Both the position numbers and the translations under genes were made by a program. A stretch of DNA of 64,000 nt, taken from positions 1,488,001-1,552,000 of the forward strand of contig OZ245751.1 in assembly GCA_965227445.1 (NCBI GenBank), given 5' to 3'. This document shows positions 45,296-54,760 of the stretch, in pieces. The DNA is from DT-110 sp030148525. GTDB taxonomy: Bacteria > Bacteroidota > Bacteroidia > Chitinophagales > Saprospiraceae. Under the pieces are notes generated by a model that saw only the letters and a list, made by a program, of their open reading frames with translations, did not search any database and had not been told where the DNA came from. Position 1 is the first letter of the stretch, and each line of letters begins with the position of its first letter.

Positions 45296-45339
45296 CATTC
45301 ATTGCCTTTCGGCAAAAGTCTTCGGAAGCCCCGTAAAAA

Positions 45340-45370
45340 AACCTTTAGCTGACCCGCTAAAGGTTTTTTT
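45340..45370. terminator. Bidirectional terminator after the barrel gene
   Basis: Perfect 10-bp stem AACCTTTAGC (45340-45349) with GCTAAAGGTT (45356-45365), T-run of seven on the plus strand and A-run on the other. Lies 44 bp after the stop of 44591-45295. Confidence 0.88.
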
Positions 45371-45440
45371 ATGGGGGTTGGTGATATCCCATTAATCGCA
45401 TGTCCCTTTATGTCCCTGCGTGTGATATCAGCCCTTTTTT

Positions 45441-45622
45441 AACGTAAGGTTGGGGTCCAGCAGTTCGGTAAATTACTGAAGGCTACAACCTTACGTTGTA
45501 ATTGGTATAGGGTATTGGGTAGTAGGACTTGCTTAAATCCATATACCCAATACCAATTACTCTGTACCGGGAGGTTGGGCGTTGAAAATGGTCACTTAAC
45601 GAAATAGTCTATGCCCAACCTA
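45441..45622. repeat. Dispersed three-hairpin element, copy B
   Basis: Three successive inverted repeats: 12-bp arms (AACGTAAGGTTG 45441-45452, CAACCTTACGTT 45486-45497), 11-bp arms (GTAATTGGTAT 45498-45508, ATACCAATTAC 45550-45560), and 9-bp arms (AGGTTGGGC 45572-45580, GCCCAACCT 45613-45621). Its reverse complement corresponds to 6825-6994 in order. It carries the TAG stop of the sirtuin gene (45620-45622). Confidence 0.9.
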
Positions 45623-46318
45623 ACGGTTTTTTAACAACTCTTTTACCAGCGTTGGAACGCCCTGGCCGGCGGGCTCAGCTATGACCTCCAGGTTTTTGCT
45701 TTGCTGCAACTCGTAATTAATGCTTGGCTTGGGGTCAATGTAGTGTACGGGGGCTTGGGGAGGTGCATAGGCTACCAGTCCGGCGGCAGGATACACTTGC
45801 ATGGATGTGCCAATGATCATGACCCGGTCGGCTTGCAGTAACTCTTCCAGTGCCGGCTCTATCATGGGGACTGATTCACCGAACCAGACAATATGCGGCC
45901 GCAGTTGGGTGCCACTTTGCGGGCAAAGGTCACCAATATTCAGGTCGTGTTCCCAGTCGTAGATTAAATCGGGACGCTGTACGCTACGTACTTTTTTCAA
46001 CTCTCCGTGCAGGTGGATAACCTGACTGCTGCCCGCCCGTTCGTGGAGGTCATCCACGTTCTGGGTGATTATGCGTACGTCGTATTTACTTTCCAGCTCG
46101 GCAAGTGCCAAATGACCGGGATTGGGATTTACTTCCCGTAGTTGGGCCCGTCGCTGATTGTAAAAAGTAAGCACCAATTCGGGATCTTTGCGCCAGCCGT
46201 CGGGTGAAGCCACTTCCATCACATCGTGATTTTCCCACAATCCGTTATTATCGCGAAAAGTTTTAATACCACTTTCGGCACTCATTCCAGCTCCGGTCAA
46301 CACTACTATCCGTTCCAT
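45620..46318 (-). CDS. cobB: Sirtuin: NAD-dependent protein deacylase (class III)
   Basis: 232 residues. NAD-binding motif GAGMSAESGIKTFR, catalytic TQNVDDLHERAG and HGEL, and the LRPHIVWFGE stretch are intact. FYNQRR has the Tyr-x-x-Arg arrangement of class III sirtuins, which remove succinyl and malonyl as well as acetyl groups. Of the zinc-site cysteines only one (DLCPQSG) remains in the small domain, so the zinc site appears lost. It starts 6 bp after the SDR gene. Role: NAD-linked protein regulation, inferred. Confidence 0.9.
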   Translation of the reverse strand: MERIVVLTGAGMSAESGIKTFRDNNGLWENHDVMEVASPDGWRKDPELVLTFYNQRRAQLREVNPNPGHLALAELESKYDVRIITQNVDDLHERAGSSQVIHLHGELKKVRSVQRPDLIYDWEHDLNIGDLCPQSGTQLRPHIVWFGESVPMIEPALEELLQADRVMIIGTSMQVYPAAGLVAYAPPQAPVHYIDPKPSINYELQQSKNLEVIAEPAGQGVPTLVKELLKNR

Positions 46319-46324
46319 TGCTAT

Positions 46325-47143
46325 CTAGACTTTACTGTAGGTACGCAATAAGCGTTCGAATAAATTTCCGGGCAGTGCCCGTGCCAGGTAAACGGCTACG
46401 CGTTGCAGGGGTTTACCCATGGTGTATTGCTTTTTGAGGCGTTTTTTTTGTAGCAGTGCTTCGATCTGCCGGGCGATCTGTTCGGGCGGAACACCCTGGT
46501 CTACCTCTTTATTCATGGCGGCGGCGGCCCGTTCGAAGACTGGGGCATAGACCGAATCCTCGCCCGGATAATGCATCAGTCTGTTCTGATTGATGGGGGT
46601 CCGCATATCCCCGAGCAGAATGGAGGTGGCCTGAATACCGTAGGGGGCAACCTCCATGCGCATGGCTTCGGTCATGCGATTGACGGCTGCTTTGGAGGCA
46701 CTATACATGGACCGGAAGGGGAGGGCTACCTCGGAGGCAACGGAGCTGATGTTGATAATCTTACCGCTTCCCTGAGCACGCATGATGGGCAGCACTGTCT
46801 GCATGGCGTAGGCCAATCCCAGTAAATTTGCCTGCAATACCTGTTTCATCTGCTCAGCGGGCAACGACTCCAGTGGCCCGGCAATACCCACGCCGGCATT
46901 GTTGATGATAATATCGAGTCGGCCGGTCTGGTCGACGATCTGTTGTACAGCCTTTTGGATGGTGGATGCCTCAGCGAGGTCAATCCTGACAAAGTTGATG
47001 GAGGGGTTTTTAGCGTTTGGGTTTCGGCTGCTGCCAAAAACCTGATAACCTTTTTGGTATAGGAGTTCGGCCAGGGCTTTACCAAGACCGGAGGTAGCCC
47101 CGGTTATTAAAACTACGGGTTTGTGTTGCGAATCAGGTTGCAT
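46325..47143 (-). CDS. Short-chain dehydrogenase/reductase
   Basis: 272 residues from the ATG at 47143 (MQPDSQHKPVVLITG), because the earlier in-frame ATG is inside the preceding gene without family support. Cofactor motif TGATSGLG, the NNAGVG motif, catalytic Ser, and YSASK; typical classical SDR of the fatty-acid or steroid-like type. Substrate unknown. It overlaps the nnr stop by 11 bp and is followed after 6 bp by the sirtuin gene, making a three-gene unit around NAD(P). Confidence 0.9.
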   Translation of the reverse strand: MQPDSQHKPVVLITGATSGLGKALAELLYQKGYQVFGSSRNPNAKNPSINFVRIDLAEASTIQKAVQQIVDQTGRLDIIINNAGVGIAGPLESLPAEQMKQVLQANLLGLAYAMQTVLPIMRAQGSGKIINISSVASEVALPFRSMYSASKAAVNRMTEAMRMEVAPYGIQATSILLGDMRTPINQNRLMHYPGEDSVYAPVFERAAAAMNKEVDQGVPPEQIARQIEALLQKKRLKKQYTMGKPLQRVAVYLARALPGNLFERLLRTYSKV

Positions 47144-48650
47144 GTACTTGTTTGAGTCTATAAAAAGCCCTTCCCAGGTTTTGAACAAGGTCACTGGCCA
47201 GCAGCGCTTCGTGTCCTAGGTGATCAGCGGCTAGGTCGCCAGCCAGCCCGTGGATATACACCCCGAGTATAGCCGCCGATTCGGAGCTATACCCCTGTGC
47301 CAGCAGACCGGTGAGCAGGCCGGTAAGCACATCGCCACTACCGGCTGTTGCCATCCCGGGATTTCCTGAGCCGTTAAAATGAATCTCACCGGAGGGCAAC
47401 GCTACGGCAGTAAAGGCTCCTTTCAATACAAAAGTACATTTTTTGTCGCGTGCCAGCTCACGCAAGTTAGCAAGTCGGTCCAAATGGTTGTCAAAAGACC
47501 CCGCCAATCGCCGAAATTCGCCCGGGTGGGGAGTTAAAATACTTCCGGCGGGAATATAGTTCATCCAATCGTCATGTTTTGCCAGCAGATTGAGTGCATC
47601 GGCATCCAGAACCATGGGCGTGTCGGTGGTCTCCAGTAACCCCAGCAGTGCGTCGGAGGTCGTGGCCTTCTGACCGATGCCACATCCCACCCCGATGGCA
47701 GCATACCCTCCGGTGGGCGGCACTTCCGACCAGTAGTAGCCATGGCAGTCCAGGCTGACAATGGCTTCCGGTACACTCGATTGCACGATCTGATATCCGC
47801 AGGTTGGAAGGTGAGCCGTCACCAGGCCCGGGCCACTGCGCAGGCAGGAACGAACACTCAGTATAGCGGCTCCGATCATGCCGTAACTGCCACAAATCAT
47901 GAGGGCGTGCCCCTGGGTTCCCTTGTGAGCAAAACGCTTTCGTGGACGCCACAGAGCCGCGGCATCCTGTTCGGTAGTGAAATAGTAAGGTGTATCCATC
48001 CCGGCCAGCGTGGGAGCGTGCAGGCCAATGGGGACTACCGTCCAGTCGCCAACACGATCTTCGTTCTCGGGAATAAAGAAAGCCAGCTTAGGGTATTCAA
48101 ACGTTATCGTCCGGTCGGCCCGGAAGGAAACTCCGTCGCTGGGCTTATCCGCGAACACCCCCGATGGGATATCAATGGCGACCCGCTGGGACGGGGCCTC
48201 GTTCAGGTACGTCAATACCTCTGCCCAGTAGCCCGCAACGGGCCGGTTTAAGCCCGACCCGAACAAGCCATCAATCACCACGGCATTTTTTGGAATATCC
48301 GGCAGTGGCGACCCCTTCTCCAGGGTAACCACATTCACAGCATTCCACCGGGGTAGTCGCTTTAGATTTGCCGTATAGTCAGGTGAACCCTGCTCACTCA
48401 CCCTGGCCAGCCAAACAGTGACCTCGTAACCGGCATGGTGCAGCAACCGGGCTACCGCTAAACCGTCACCACCATTATTGCCGGTACCGCAGAGGATTAC
48501 GATGGACCGCCCGGTATCGTCGTAATACCGGCAAAAAGCCCGGAAAAATGCGAGGGAGGCGCGTTCCATCAGATCGAGCGACCGTATGGGTTCCTGGTCC
48601 ATAGTGGCCTGGTCCAGAGCCTGCGTTTGTTGCGCGCTTAGTATCTTCAT
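47133..48650 (-). CDS. nnr: Bifunctional NAD(P)H-hydrate epimerase / ADP-dependent NAD(P)H-hydrate dehydratase
   Basis: 505 residues: N-terminal YjeF_N epimerase (about 1-210; GTGNNGGDGLAVARLLHHAG) fused to a C-terminal ribokinase-like dehydratase (about 225-500; VLDADALNLLAKH, LTPHPGEFRRLAG, and NPGMATAGSGDVLTGLLTGL). It repairs hydrated NADH and NADPH using ADP. First gene of the nnr-SDR-sirtuin unit. The fusion order and size are normal. Confidence 0.95.
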   Translation of the reverse strand: MKILSAQQTQALDQATMDQEPIRSLDLMERASLAFFRAFCRYYDDTGRSIVILCGTGNNGGDGLAVARLLHHAGYEVTVWLARVSEQGSPDYTANLKRLPRWNAVNVVTLEKGSPLPDIPKNAVVIDGLFGSGLNRPVAGYWAEVLTYLNEAPSQRVAIDIPSGVFADKPSDGVSFRADRTITFEYPKLAFFIPENEDRVGDWTVVPIGLHAPTLAGMDTPYYFTTEQDAAALWRPRKRFAHKGTQGHALMICGSYGMIGAAILSVRSCLRSGPGLVTAHLPTCGYQIVQSSVPEAIVSLDCHGYYWSEVPPTGGYAAIGVGCGIGQKATTSDALLGLLETTDTPMVLDADALNLLAKHDDWMNYIPAGSILTPHPGEFRRLAGSFDNHLDRLANLRELARDKKCTFVLKGAFTAVALPSGEIHFNGSGNPGMATAGSGDVLTGLLTGLLAQGYSSESAAILGVYIHGLAGDLAADHLGHEALLASDLVQNLGRAFYRLKQVHAT

Positions 48651-48691
48651 CGGTACGGATCGGTTTTAATCATAAAATAAAAATCTTTCTC

Positions 48692-49768
48692 ATGTCAGAA
48701 AGGATCTTTTCGGGATTGCGCGTAGTCGAATTAGCAAGTGTACTGGCCGGACCGGCGGTGGGCATGTTTTTCGCCGAACTGGGTGCGGAGGTAATCAAGG
48801 TGGAAAATGCAACGACGGGTGGTGATGTAACGCGTCGGTGGAAAGGTCCCGGTGAAGAGGCCGATGCCCTCTTTTCGGCCTATTACGCAAGCATCAACTA
48901 CGGCAAGGAATCGAGGATGTTGAACCTCACACTGGACGCAGACCGGGAAGAAGTTTACGGACTGATCCGCAAAGCCGACATTGTGCTCACCAACTTTCGG
49001 CCTCTTGCTGCCCGGCGTTTCGGGTTATCAATTCCTGACCTTCGTGCACTTAAGCCCGATCTGTTGATCGGTGCCCTTTCTGCATTTGGAAAAGATAGTG
49101 ACCGACCAGCTTTCGATGTGGTTCTGCAAGCCGAAGGCGGCTACCTGTTTATGTGTGGTTCCAGGGAGGGGCCGCCCGCCAAAATGCCGGTGGCTCTGAT
49201 CGATCTGCTGGCTGCTCATCAATTAAAAGAGGGCTTATTATGCGGATACATCCGGCGTTTGCGTACCGGTCAGGGATGCGTCGTTCAGGTTTCCCTGCTG
49301 GATGCTGCCATCAGTTCCCTGGCAAATCAGGCAACGAACTGGCTGATGGGCCGCTTTAACCCGGTACGCATGGGAACCCAGCATCCGAATATTGCCCCCT
49401 ACGGAGATATTTTCGCCTGTAAGGATGGAAAACCCATCGTCCTGGCGGCGGGAACGGAAAAACACTTTAGCAGTCTTTGCGAAGTACTTGGATTAAACGA
49501 ATTACCCACCCTTGATGAATTTGCGACCAATGCCCGCCGGGTACGGAGAAGAGAAGAACTACAACGGGCCCTGGCCCCGGCCATTGGTCAGCGGAAGCGC
49601 GATGCCTTGCTATCCGACCTACAGGCCAGCCGGGTACCCGCCGGTGCCATCCGTACAATGGAGGAAGTATTCCAACTGCCGCAGGCCCAAGAATTAGTGC
49701 TGCGTTATACCTTACCGGATGGATCGGAGGCCGCGAGTGTACGCACCGTGGCCTTTACCCTCGATTAA
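48692..49768 (+). CDS. CaiB/BaiF family class III CoA-transferase
   Basis: 358 residues. Start FSGLRVVELASVLAGPAVGM, the segment ELGAEVIKVENATTGGD and the conserved DV-containing motif FDVVLQAEGGYLFMCG (near the catalytic Asp) identify the family. Such enzymes move CoA between carboxylates such as carnitine, oxalate or bile acids; the acid here is unknown. The gene is divergent from nnr and overlaps the stop of the convergent VWA gene by 4 bp (49765-49768). Confidence 0.9.
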   Translation: MSERIFSGLRVVELASVLAGPAVGMFFAELGAEVIKVENATTGGDVTRRWKGPGEEADALFSAYYASINYGKESRMLNLTLDADREEVYGLIRKADIVLTNFRPLAARRFGLSIPDLRALKPDLLIGALSAFGKDSDRPAFDVVLQAEGGYLFMCGSREGPPAKMPVALIDLLAAHQLKEGLLCGYIRRLRTGQGCVVQVSLLDAAISSLANQATNWLMGRFNPVRMGTQHPNIAPYGDIFACKDGKPIVLAAGTEKHFSSLCEVLGLNELPTLDEFATNARRVRRREELQRALAPAIGQRKRDALLSDLQASRVPAGAIRTMEEVFQLPQAQELVLRYTLPDGSEAASVRTVAFTLD

Positions 49769-50865
49769 CGGTGACGGCGCCCCTTATTATTTTTGTAATC
49801 CCGGAAGACGAATTCTCCCAACCCCTGGAGGCTGGAATAGAAGGCCTTACCATTATTGGCCTTGGTGAACTGCTCTACGAAGTTCATCAGGTACGGATCG
49901 CGGGCGATCATAAAGGTGGTTACCGGTATATCGAGCTTGCGACACCGCTGTGCGAGATTCAGCGTACGCCTCAGGATGGTCCGGTCGATCCCGAAGCTGT
50001 TTTTATAGTATTTTTTACCCTTTTTAATACAGGTGGGCTTACCATCCGTGATCATGAAGATCTGCTTATTGGGATTCCGGCGGCGGCGCAGCATATCCAT
50101 CGCCAATTCTAATCCGGCCACCGTATTGGTGTGGTAGGGCCCCACTTCGAGATAAGGCAGATCTTTGATTTCAATGGGCCAGGCATCATTTCCAAAAACA
50201 ATGATATCCAGGGTGTCTTTCGGGAAACGGGTGGTAATATACTGGGATAGGGCCATGGCGACCTTTTTAGCCGGGGTGATGCGGTCCTCCCCGTAGAGGA
50301 TCATGGAGTGGGAGATGTCAATCATCAGTACTGTACTCATCTGACTCTGGTAAAAAGTCTCGTGTACTTCAAGGTCCCGTTGCGTTAGCTGAAAATCGTC
50401 GATACCCTGATTTATGTATGCATTGCGCATACTGTCAGAAATGGCCAGTTTATCGAGCTGATCGCCAAATTCGTAGGGTCGCGTTTCGGATCCGAATTCA
50501 TCGCCGCGACCACCGAATTTAGTGGTGTGGTTTCCCCTTTTCGATTTTTTAATATCCCCGAAAATATCTTCCAATGCCTTTTGCCGCAAGGCAATCTCCA
50601 GCTTGGCGGAGGGCACGAAATTCGGATTGTTTTCATCCTGTGGCTGAATGTATCCCTTATCGATGAGATCCTGGATAAAGTCAGCCATGCCATAATTCTC
50701 ATCGGTGAGTCCATACTCCCGGTCGAGCTCGGTCAGCCAGGATAGGGCTTCGGATACATCGCCGGAAGTGTGTACCAGCAACTCCTGAAAAAGCTTTAGC
50801 AGGTTCTCAAAATTGGCTTGCCCTTCTTGCCCCGGTTCAAATTCAGAAAATCTCCAGCCTATCAT
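49765..50865 (-). CDS. VWA-domain protein (MIDAS metal site)
   Basis: 366 residues from the ATG at 50865 (MIGWRFSEFEPGQEG). N-terminal half helical with long charged stretches (LEDIFGDIKKSKRGNHTTKF); C-terminal VWA domain with MIDAS motif DISHSM (DxSxS, about residue 178) and the later T and D residues (GNDAWP, MITDGKPT). VWA proteins of this type often pair with an MoxR AAA ATPase; none is adjacent. An upstream start (50922) would add 19 residues and is not supported. Confidence 0.82.
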   Translation of the reverse strand: MIGWRFSEFEPGQEGQANFENLLKLFQELLVHTSGDVSEALSWLTELDREYGLTDENYGMADFIQDLIDKGYIQPQDENNPNFVPSAKLEIALRQKALEDIFGDIKKSKRGNHTTKFGGRGDEFGSETRPYEFGDQLDKLAISDSMRNAYINQGIDDFQLTQRDLEVHETFYQSQMSTVLMIDISHSMILYGEDRITPAKKVAMALSQYITTRFPKDTLDIIVFGNDAWPIEIKDLPYLEVGPYHTNTVAGLELAMDMLRRRRNPNKQIFMITDGKPTCIKKGKKYYKNSFGIDRTILRRTLNLAQRCRKLDIPVTTFMIARDPYLMNFVEQFTKANNGKAFYSSLQGLGEFVFRDYKNNKGRRHR

Positions 50866-51018
50866 AGAAAAGTGTGGTTTCAATGTGATAATATAACACG
50901 TGGCACCCCATCCGGTTGGCATTCACCACCGATAAGGGATCGGCGAAAAAAGAGCCGCATCAAATGGGGAAGTTATTCTTCGCCTGGCCTAAGACGAACA
51001 GGACAACAACTGCTGTTT

Positions 51019-51558
51019 TCAGGAAGCGAGATTACAGCAACGCACGAGGTCGCGGTAATTGGGTCGATCGGAGGCCAGCTTGTGGATAAAACTATCTTTC
51101 AGAACGCCTTCGTGAATGATAAAAATGCCAGGCATTTGGAAGCCGTCACCCAGTTGCAAGCCTATACCGTGCCCTTCCATCACACCGGCTGAAAACCCCC
51201 TGATCCACGACTGCAGTCCAAAGAGTTGATTAAAGGTCCCCTTCGTCAGTCCAAATGCTGCGTAATAATTACATGCGGGATCACTGATGTGTTCAACTCC
51301 CTCCAGCCCATACCGCTGAAAATAGCGATCAGCAATCTCGTTATCGGTCATATGCACAAAGACGAGATTACTGCCTTCTTGTTCGATCGTCTGCCGTTCT
51401 TTGGCAATATCAGACAGGGCCTCCCGGCAGAAGGTACATCCGAAATGTCGCAAAAAAACCAACATGACCGGCTGGCGATTAGACAATTCCCCGAGGGTAT
51501 TGCCCTTATTTGTGGTCATTTGGGAAATGGCCGACAAATCGATTTGCTGTGATTCCAT
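51019..51558 (-). CDS. Peroxiredoxin-like thiol protein
   Basis: 179 residues from the ATG at 51558. Thioredoxin-fold core with a CXXC-type site in RHFGCTFCREALSDIAKE and the cis-Pro strand GDGFQMPGIFIIHEG. It resembles the AhpC/TSA-like family that reduces peroxides, or thiol-disulfide relays, with the active Cys in the FGC position. Lies between VWA and mdh on the same strand; cluster membership does not reveal its partner. Confidence 0.8.
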   Translation of the reverse strand: MESQQIDLSAISQMTTNKGNTLGELSNRQPVMLVFLRHFGCTFCREALSDIAKERQTIEQEGSNLVFVHMTDNEIADRYFQRYGLEGVEHISDPACNYYAAFGLTKGTFNQLFGLQSWIRGFSAGVMEGHGIGLQLGDGFQMPGIFIIHEGVLKDSFIHKLASDRPNYRDLVRCCNLAS

Positions 51559-51753
51559 GGTTACCCTATTTAGGTATTTGATAAGGGGGAAACAATAATG
51601 GTCGCCAGAGGGTTCAAAAATGGACTTTAGCCGAATACCTGCCGGTTTCCCTTGTGCCGGAAGTATAGTTACGACAAAGCTTCGGGCTGTCAAAATCAAC
51701 TTGGTCTGAAAACTGCTGTGGGTCAATTGCCAGGCAGGTTTTCATGCTTTTGC

Positions 51754-51793
51754 AAAAAAAAAGAGGGTACTCCGCCTGGCGCGGAATACCCTC
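51754..51793 (-). terminator. Rho-independent terminator of mdh
   Basis: 13-bp inverted repeat with one mismatch (51763-51775 and 51781-51793; GAGGGTA and TACCCTC ends) next to nine A on the plus strand, which is a U tract for the minus-strand mdh transcript. The mdh stop is 24 bp away. Confidence 0.85.
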
Positions 51794-51816
51794 TTGGCGG
51801 AGGATAAAGCCTCCTC

Positions 51817-52749
51817 TTAGATATTCATGCCTTCGAATACATCCATGACTGATTTTACGTGATCAGCGGAGTTATTGAGCAGCCCTTTTTCGTCATCGTT
51901 CAAATCAAGCTCAATGATTTCTTCGATACCGTTCTGCCCCAGCTTAACGGGTACGCCGAGAAACATATCCTTGATACCATACTGGCCGGTCAGCATAGCG
52001 CAGCAAGGGAAGATACGCTGCTCGTCGCGTACGATGGTTTCAACCATTTGGGCCGCTGCTGCTCCCGGAGCGTACCAGGCGGAAGTCCCCATGAGGCCCA
52101 CCAATTCTCCGCCACCTTTTTTGGTGCGTTCCACGATGGCATCCAGTTTGTCGCTATCGATCATCTCCGTCACGGGGATACCGGCAACGGTCGTATAGCG
52201 GGGCAGGGGAACCATAGTGTCACCATGACCACCCATCAGCACGGCCTGAATATCTTTAGGAGATACATTCAGTTCGGTAGCCAGGAAGGCACGATAGCGC
52301 GCTGTATCCAGGATGCCGGCCATACCAAATACCTGGGTAGAAGGCAGCCCGGCCGCCTTGAAGGCCGCAAAAGTCATGACATCCAGTGGATTGGAAACCA
52401 CGATAATGATGGGATTCTTGCTGTGTTCCTTGATAGAGGTAGTTACCGAGTTAACGATCTTTGCGTTGGTGGAAATGAGGTCATCGCGGCTCATACCCGG
52501 CTTCCGGGGTACGCCGGCCGTAATAACCACAATATCCGAATCAGCAGTATCGGCGTAATCCTCGGTACCGCGAACGTAGGTACTATAGTAATCGACTGGA
52601 GCCTGTTGCCAGGTATCCAGGGCTTTCCCGCGGGCCAGGTCACCCTTGATATCGAGTAGTACCACTTCCTTAACAATATCTTTGTGTGCCAGTACATTGG
52701 CGCAGGTAGCTCCAACATTTCCAGCGCCTACAACGGTCACTTTACTCAT
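51817..52749 (-). CDS. mdh: Malate dehydrogenase
   Basis: NAD-dependent oxidation of malate to oxaloacetate in the citric acid cycle. 310 residues from the ATG at 52749 (MSKVTVVGAGNVGATCA). NAD-binding GAGNVG, substrate Arg in GVPRKPGMSRDDL and catalytic His in MGGHGDTMVP are present, in the lactate-dehydrogenase-like MDH group. An earlier ATG would give an unusual 26-residue extension. Followed by a strong terminator. Confidence 0.96.
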   Translation of the reverse strand: MSKVTVVGAGNVGATCANVLAHKDIVKEVVLLDIKGDLARGKALDTWQQAPVDYYSTYVRGTEDYADTADSDIVVITAGVPRKPGMSRDDLISTNAKIVNSVTTSIKEHSKNPIIIVVSNPLDVMTFAAFKAAGLPSTQVFGMAGILDTARYRAFLATELNVSPKDIQAVLMGGHGDTMVPLPRYTTVAGIPVTEMIDSDKLDAIVERTKKGGGELVGLMGTSAWYAPGAAAAQMVETIVRDEQRIFPCCAMLTGQYGIKDMFLGVPVKLGQNGIEEIIELDLNDDEKGLLNNSADHVKSVMDVFEGMNI

Positions 52750-52787
52750 AACTTTGGTCTTTTTGCTTGGTTTTGAATGTTTTGTTC

Positions 52788-52795
52788 TATATTTG
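52788..52795 (+). promoter_or_regulatory. -7 promoter box pointing away from mdh
   Basis: TATATTTG matches TAnnTTTG exactly, with TTTG at 52762-52765 (22-bp spacer, slightly long). It faces the 420-bp gap before the protease gene at 53169. The gap otherwise shows only a 19-codon frame (52814-52873) and no clear structure. Confidence 0.35.
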
Positions 52796-53168
52796 AATAG
52801 CGTTCTATCCTCTATGAAAACTGCCAAACCTAGATCTGTTTGCCCAAAAGCCGACCAAATCCTCGTTTCCTGACGAAAATGTGAACAGATCCCTTACAAT
52901 ACTGAACAAGCATACTGGGAGTTTGCTTTATCACTGCACGGTAAGCACAAATCATCTCCCTGAGAAAACTACTTAAGACTATAGCTATCTACCAGAAAGG
53001 ACCGGATGGGCCGTTACTTGTGGCTTGACTTTCCGCGAAAAGTAAGGAATTTCCACGGGTTATTACGATTCCAGGCCGGCATAAATTTACCCTTGGTGCA
53101 GTACTTGTTTGTGCGGATAGTTCATCTGCATGTACAGGGTATTGCGTACGTACTGTAAAGTGAGCAGA

Positions 53169-54659
53169 ATGAAAAGAGCTTTGATCCCCTTGCTATTGTG
53201 CATAGCTGCATTAGGCTGTGCAGCTCAGGCACCTTCGTCTTGGTGCCTGACACCTTCCGGTCGATCCGAATGGCTGATTGATTTCCAGAAATCGGACTCC
53301 TATGATTTTCCCCTGCGTTCCGGTTCGAGCTGGAATATTCCCGTACAGATATTTATCACCCTGGGACCGGACGGTCAGAAGGCTGTTGAAATTGATAATA
53401 TGCTCAACGCCTTCTGCAAACTGAATACTGATTTCAATCATACGGGCATCCAATTTTACATCAATCGAATCACCTATCTGGATCGTCCCGATTACTACGA
53501 CCATTCTGATATTGGGGCGGCAGTTTCCATGATTAATGCTTTCCGCCAGGAGGGAGTTGTAAATGTCTTTTTCGTGAATACGGCCGTCGAGGAGGGAATT
53601 TGTGGCTACAACGTAGTGGATCAGGACCGTCATTCCATTGGCATGACCCTTTCGGGCAGTTGCACGAACAGCTACAACAGCAACTGGGCGCACGAAATGG
53701 GACACTATTTTTCACTTCCTCACACCTTTAATGGCTGGGAAGGAGTTGTGCACGATTACCGGGAACCAGCTCCGCTTTCCGTCAATAATGTACCCGTGGA
53801 GTTGGCTGATGGTTCCAATTGCCAGGTGGCAGGAGATGGTTTTTGTGATACGCCGGCCGATTACCTGAACGGTCGTTGGTTTTGTGCCGAAGACGGGGAG
53901 AGTTTTCCTCAGATCGATCCTGAGGGAGCTAATTTTCGCTCCGATGGCACCATGATCATGTCTTATGCTCAGGATGGTTGTTCACACCGATTTTCCGACC
54001 GGCAAAAGAGTGCTATGCAAAATTACTTGCTCAGCCGGCGAAAAGACCACCTGGAAAACGCGCAACAATTTGCAGCTATTCGTTCGCGTGACATTATTAC
54101 CACTTACCCGGCCATGGGCCAGGATCTGCCCCCCAGCAATCGCGTTCCTTTTGAATGGGACCGTATCGATGGAGCGTTAGGCTATATTCTGGAGATCAGT
54201 ATGATACCAACCTTTGCCGTTTTGGAAAAAAGGGAGTTTGTATTTACTGCTAATCATTCGGTAACGGGCTTACGCAAAAACCGCACCTACTACTGGCGAG
54301 TACGGGCTTTCAATGGCCGGTATACGTGCCCGGTATATTCGGATGTCATGTCTTTCCAGTTGTCGGGTACAACCACCAACACCCGCGAACCTGAAAACCT
54401 GGCGGAAATCACCCTGGGTCCTAATCCGCTACCCTCAGGCCAGTCCCTCGATGTACAAATTGTATCCACCACGACCAGCAACTGGGACTTGTCCCTGCAC
54501 AATTCGTCGGGGCAGGAAATCCTTCGTGAGCAACGGCGACTAGTTGCTGGCGATCACACCTGGAAGCTGTCGGCTACCCGTGAGCTTGCTCCGGGTTTAT
54601 ACTTGCTGCGACTGCAAAATGCGACCGGCTTGGTGACTAGAAAAGTGGTTATACGATGA
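53169..54659 (+). CDS. Secreted M43-like (pappalysin) zinc metalloprotease with T9SS sorting domain
   Basis: 496 residues from ATG 53169 with signal peptide MKRALIPLLLCIAALGCAAQ. The zinc site HEMGHYFSLPHTF (about residue 178) and the Met-turn region TMIMSYAQDGC (about 262) identify an M43-type metzincin. A fibronectin-III-like domain (about 325-405; ending TYYWRVRAFNGRY) follows, and the C-terminus is a type IX sorting domain (TLGPNPLPSGQSLDVQIV). Digests proteins outside the cell; specificity unknown. Confidence 0.9.
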   Translation: MKRALIPLLLCIAALGCAAQAPSSWCLTPSGRSEWLIDFQKSDSYDFPLRSGSSWNIPVQIFITLGPDGQKAVEIDNMLNAFCKLNTDFNHTGIQFYINRITYLDRPDYYDHSDIGAAVSMINAFRQEGVVNVFFVNTAVEEGICGYNVVDQDRHSIGMTLSGSCTNSYNSNWAHEMGHYFSLPHTFNGWEGVVHDYREPAPLSVNNVPVELADGSNCQVAGDGFCDTPADYLNGRWFCAEDGESFPQIDPEGANFRSDGTMIMSYAQDGCSHRFSDRQKSAMQNYLLSRRKDHLENAQQFAAIRSRDIITTYPAMGQDLPPSNRVPFEWDRIDGALGYILEISMIPTFAVLEKREFVFTANHSVTGLRKNRTYYWRVRAFNGRYTCPVYSDVMSFQLSGTTTNTREPENLAEITLGPNPLPSGQSLDVQIVSTTTSNWDLSLHNSSGQEILREQRRLVAGDHTWKLSATRELAPGLYLLRLQNATGLVTRKVVIR

Positions 54660-54760
54660 TCGGCCAGGAAATTAGGAGATGAATTGTCAGTGTTCAATTC
54701 GATTGAGTACCGACAAAAGATTCATCATTTAATGCTATTCATTGGAACACCTCGTAATTT

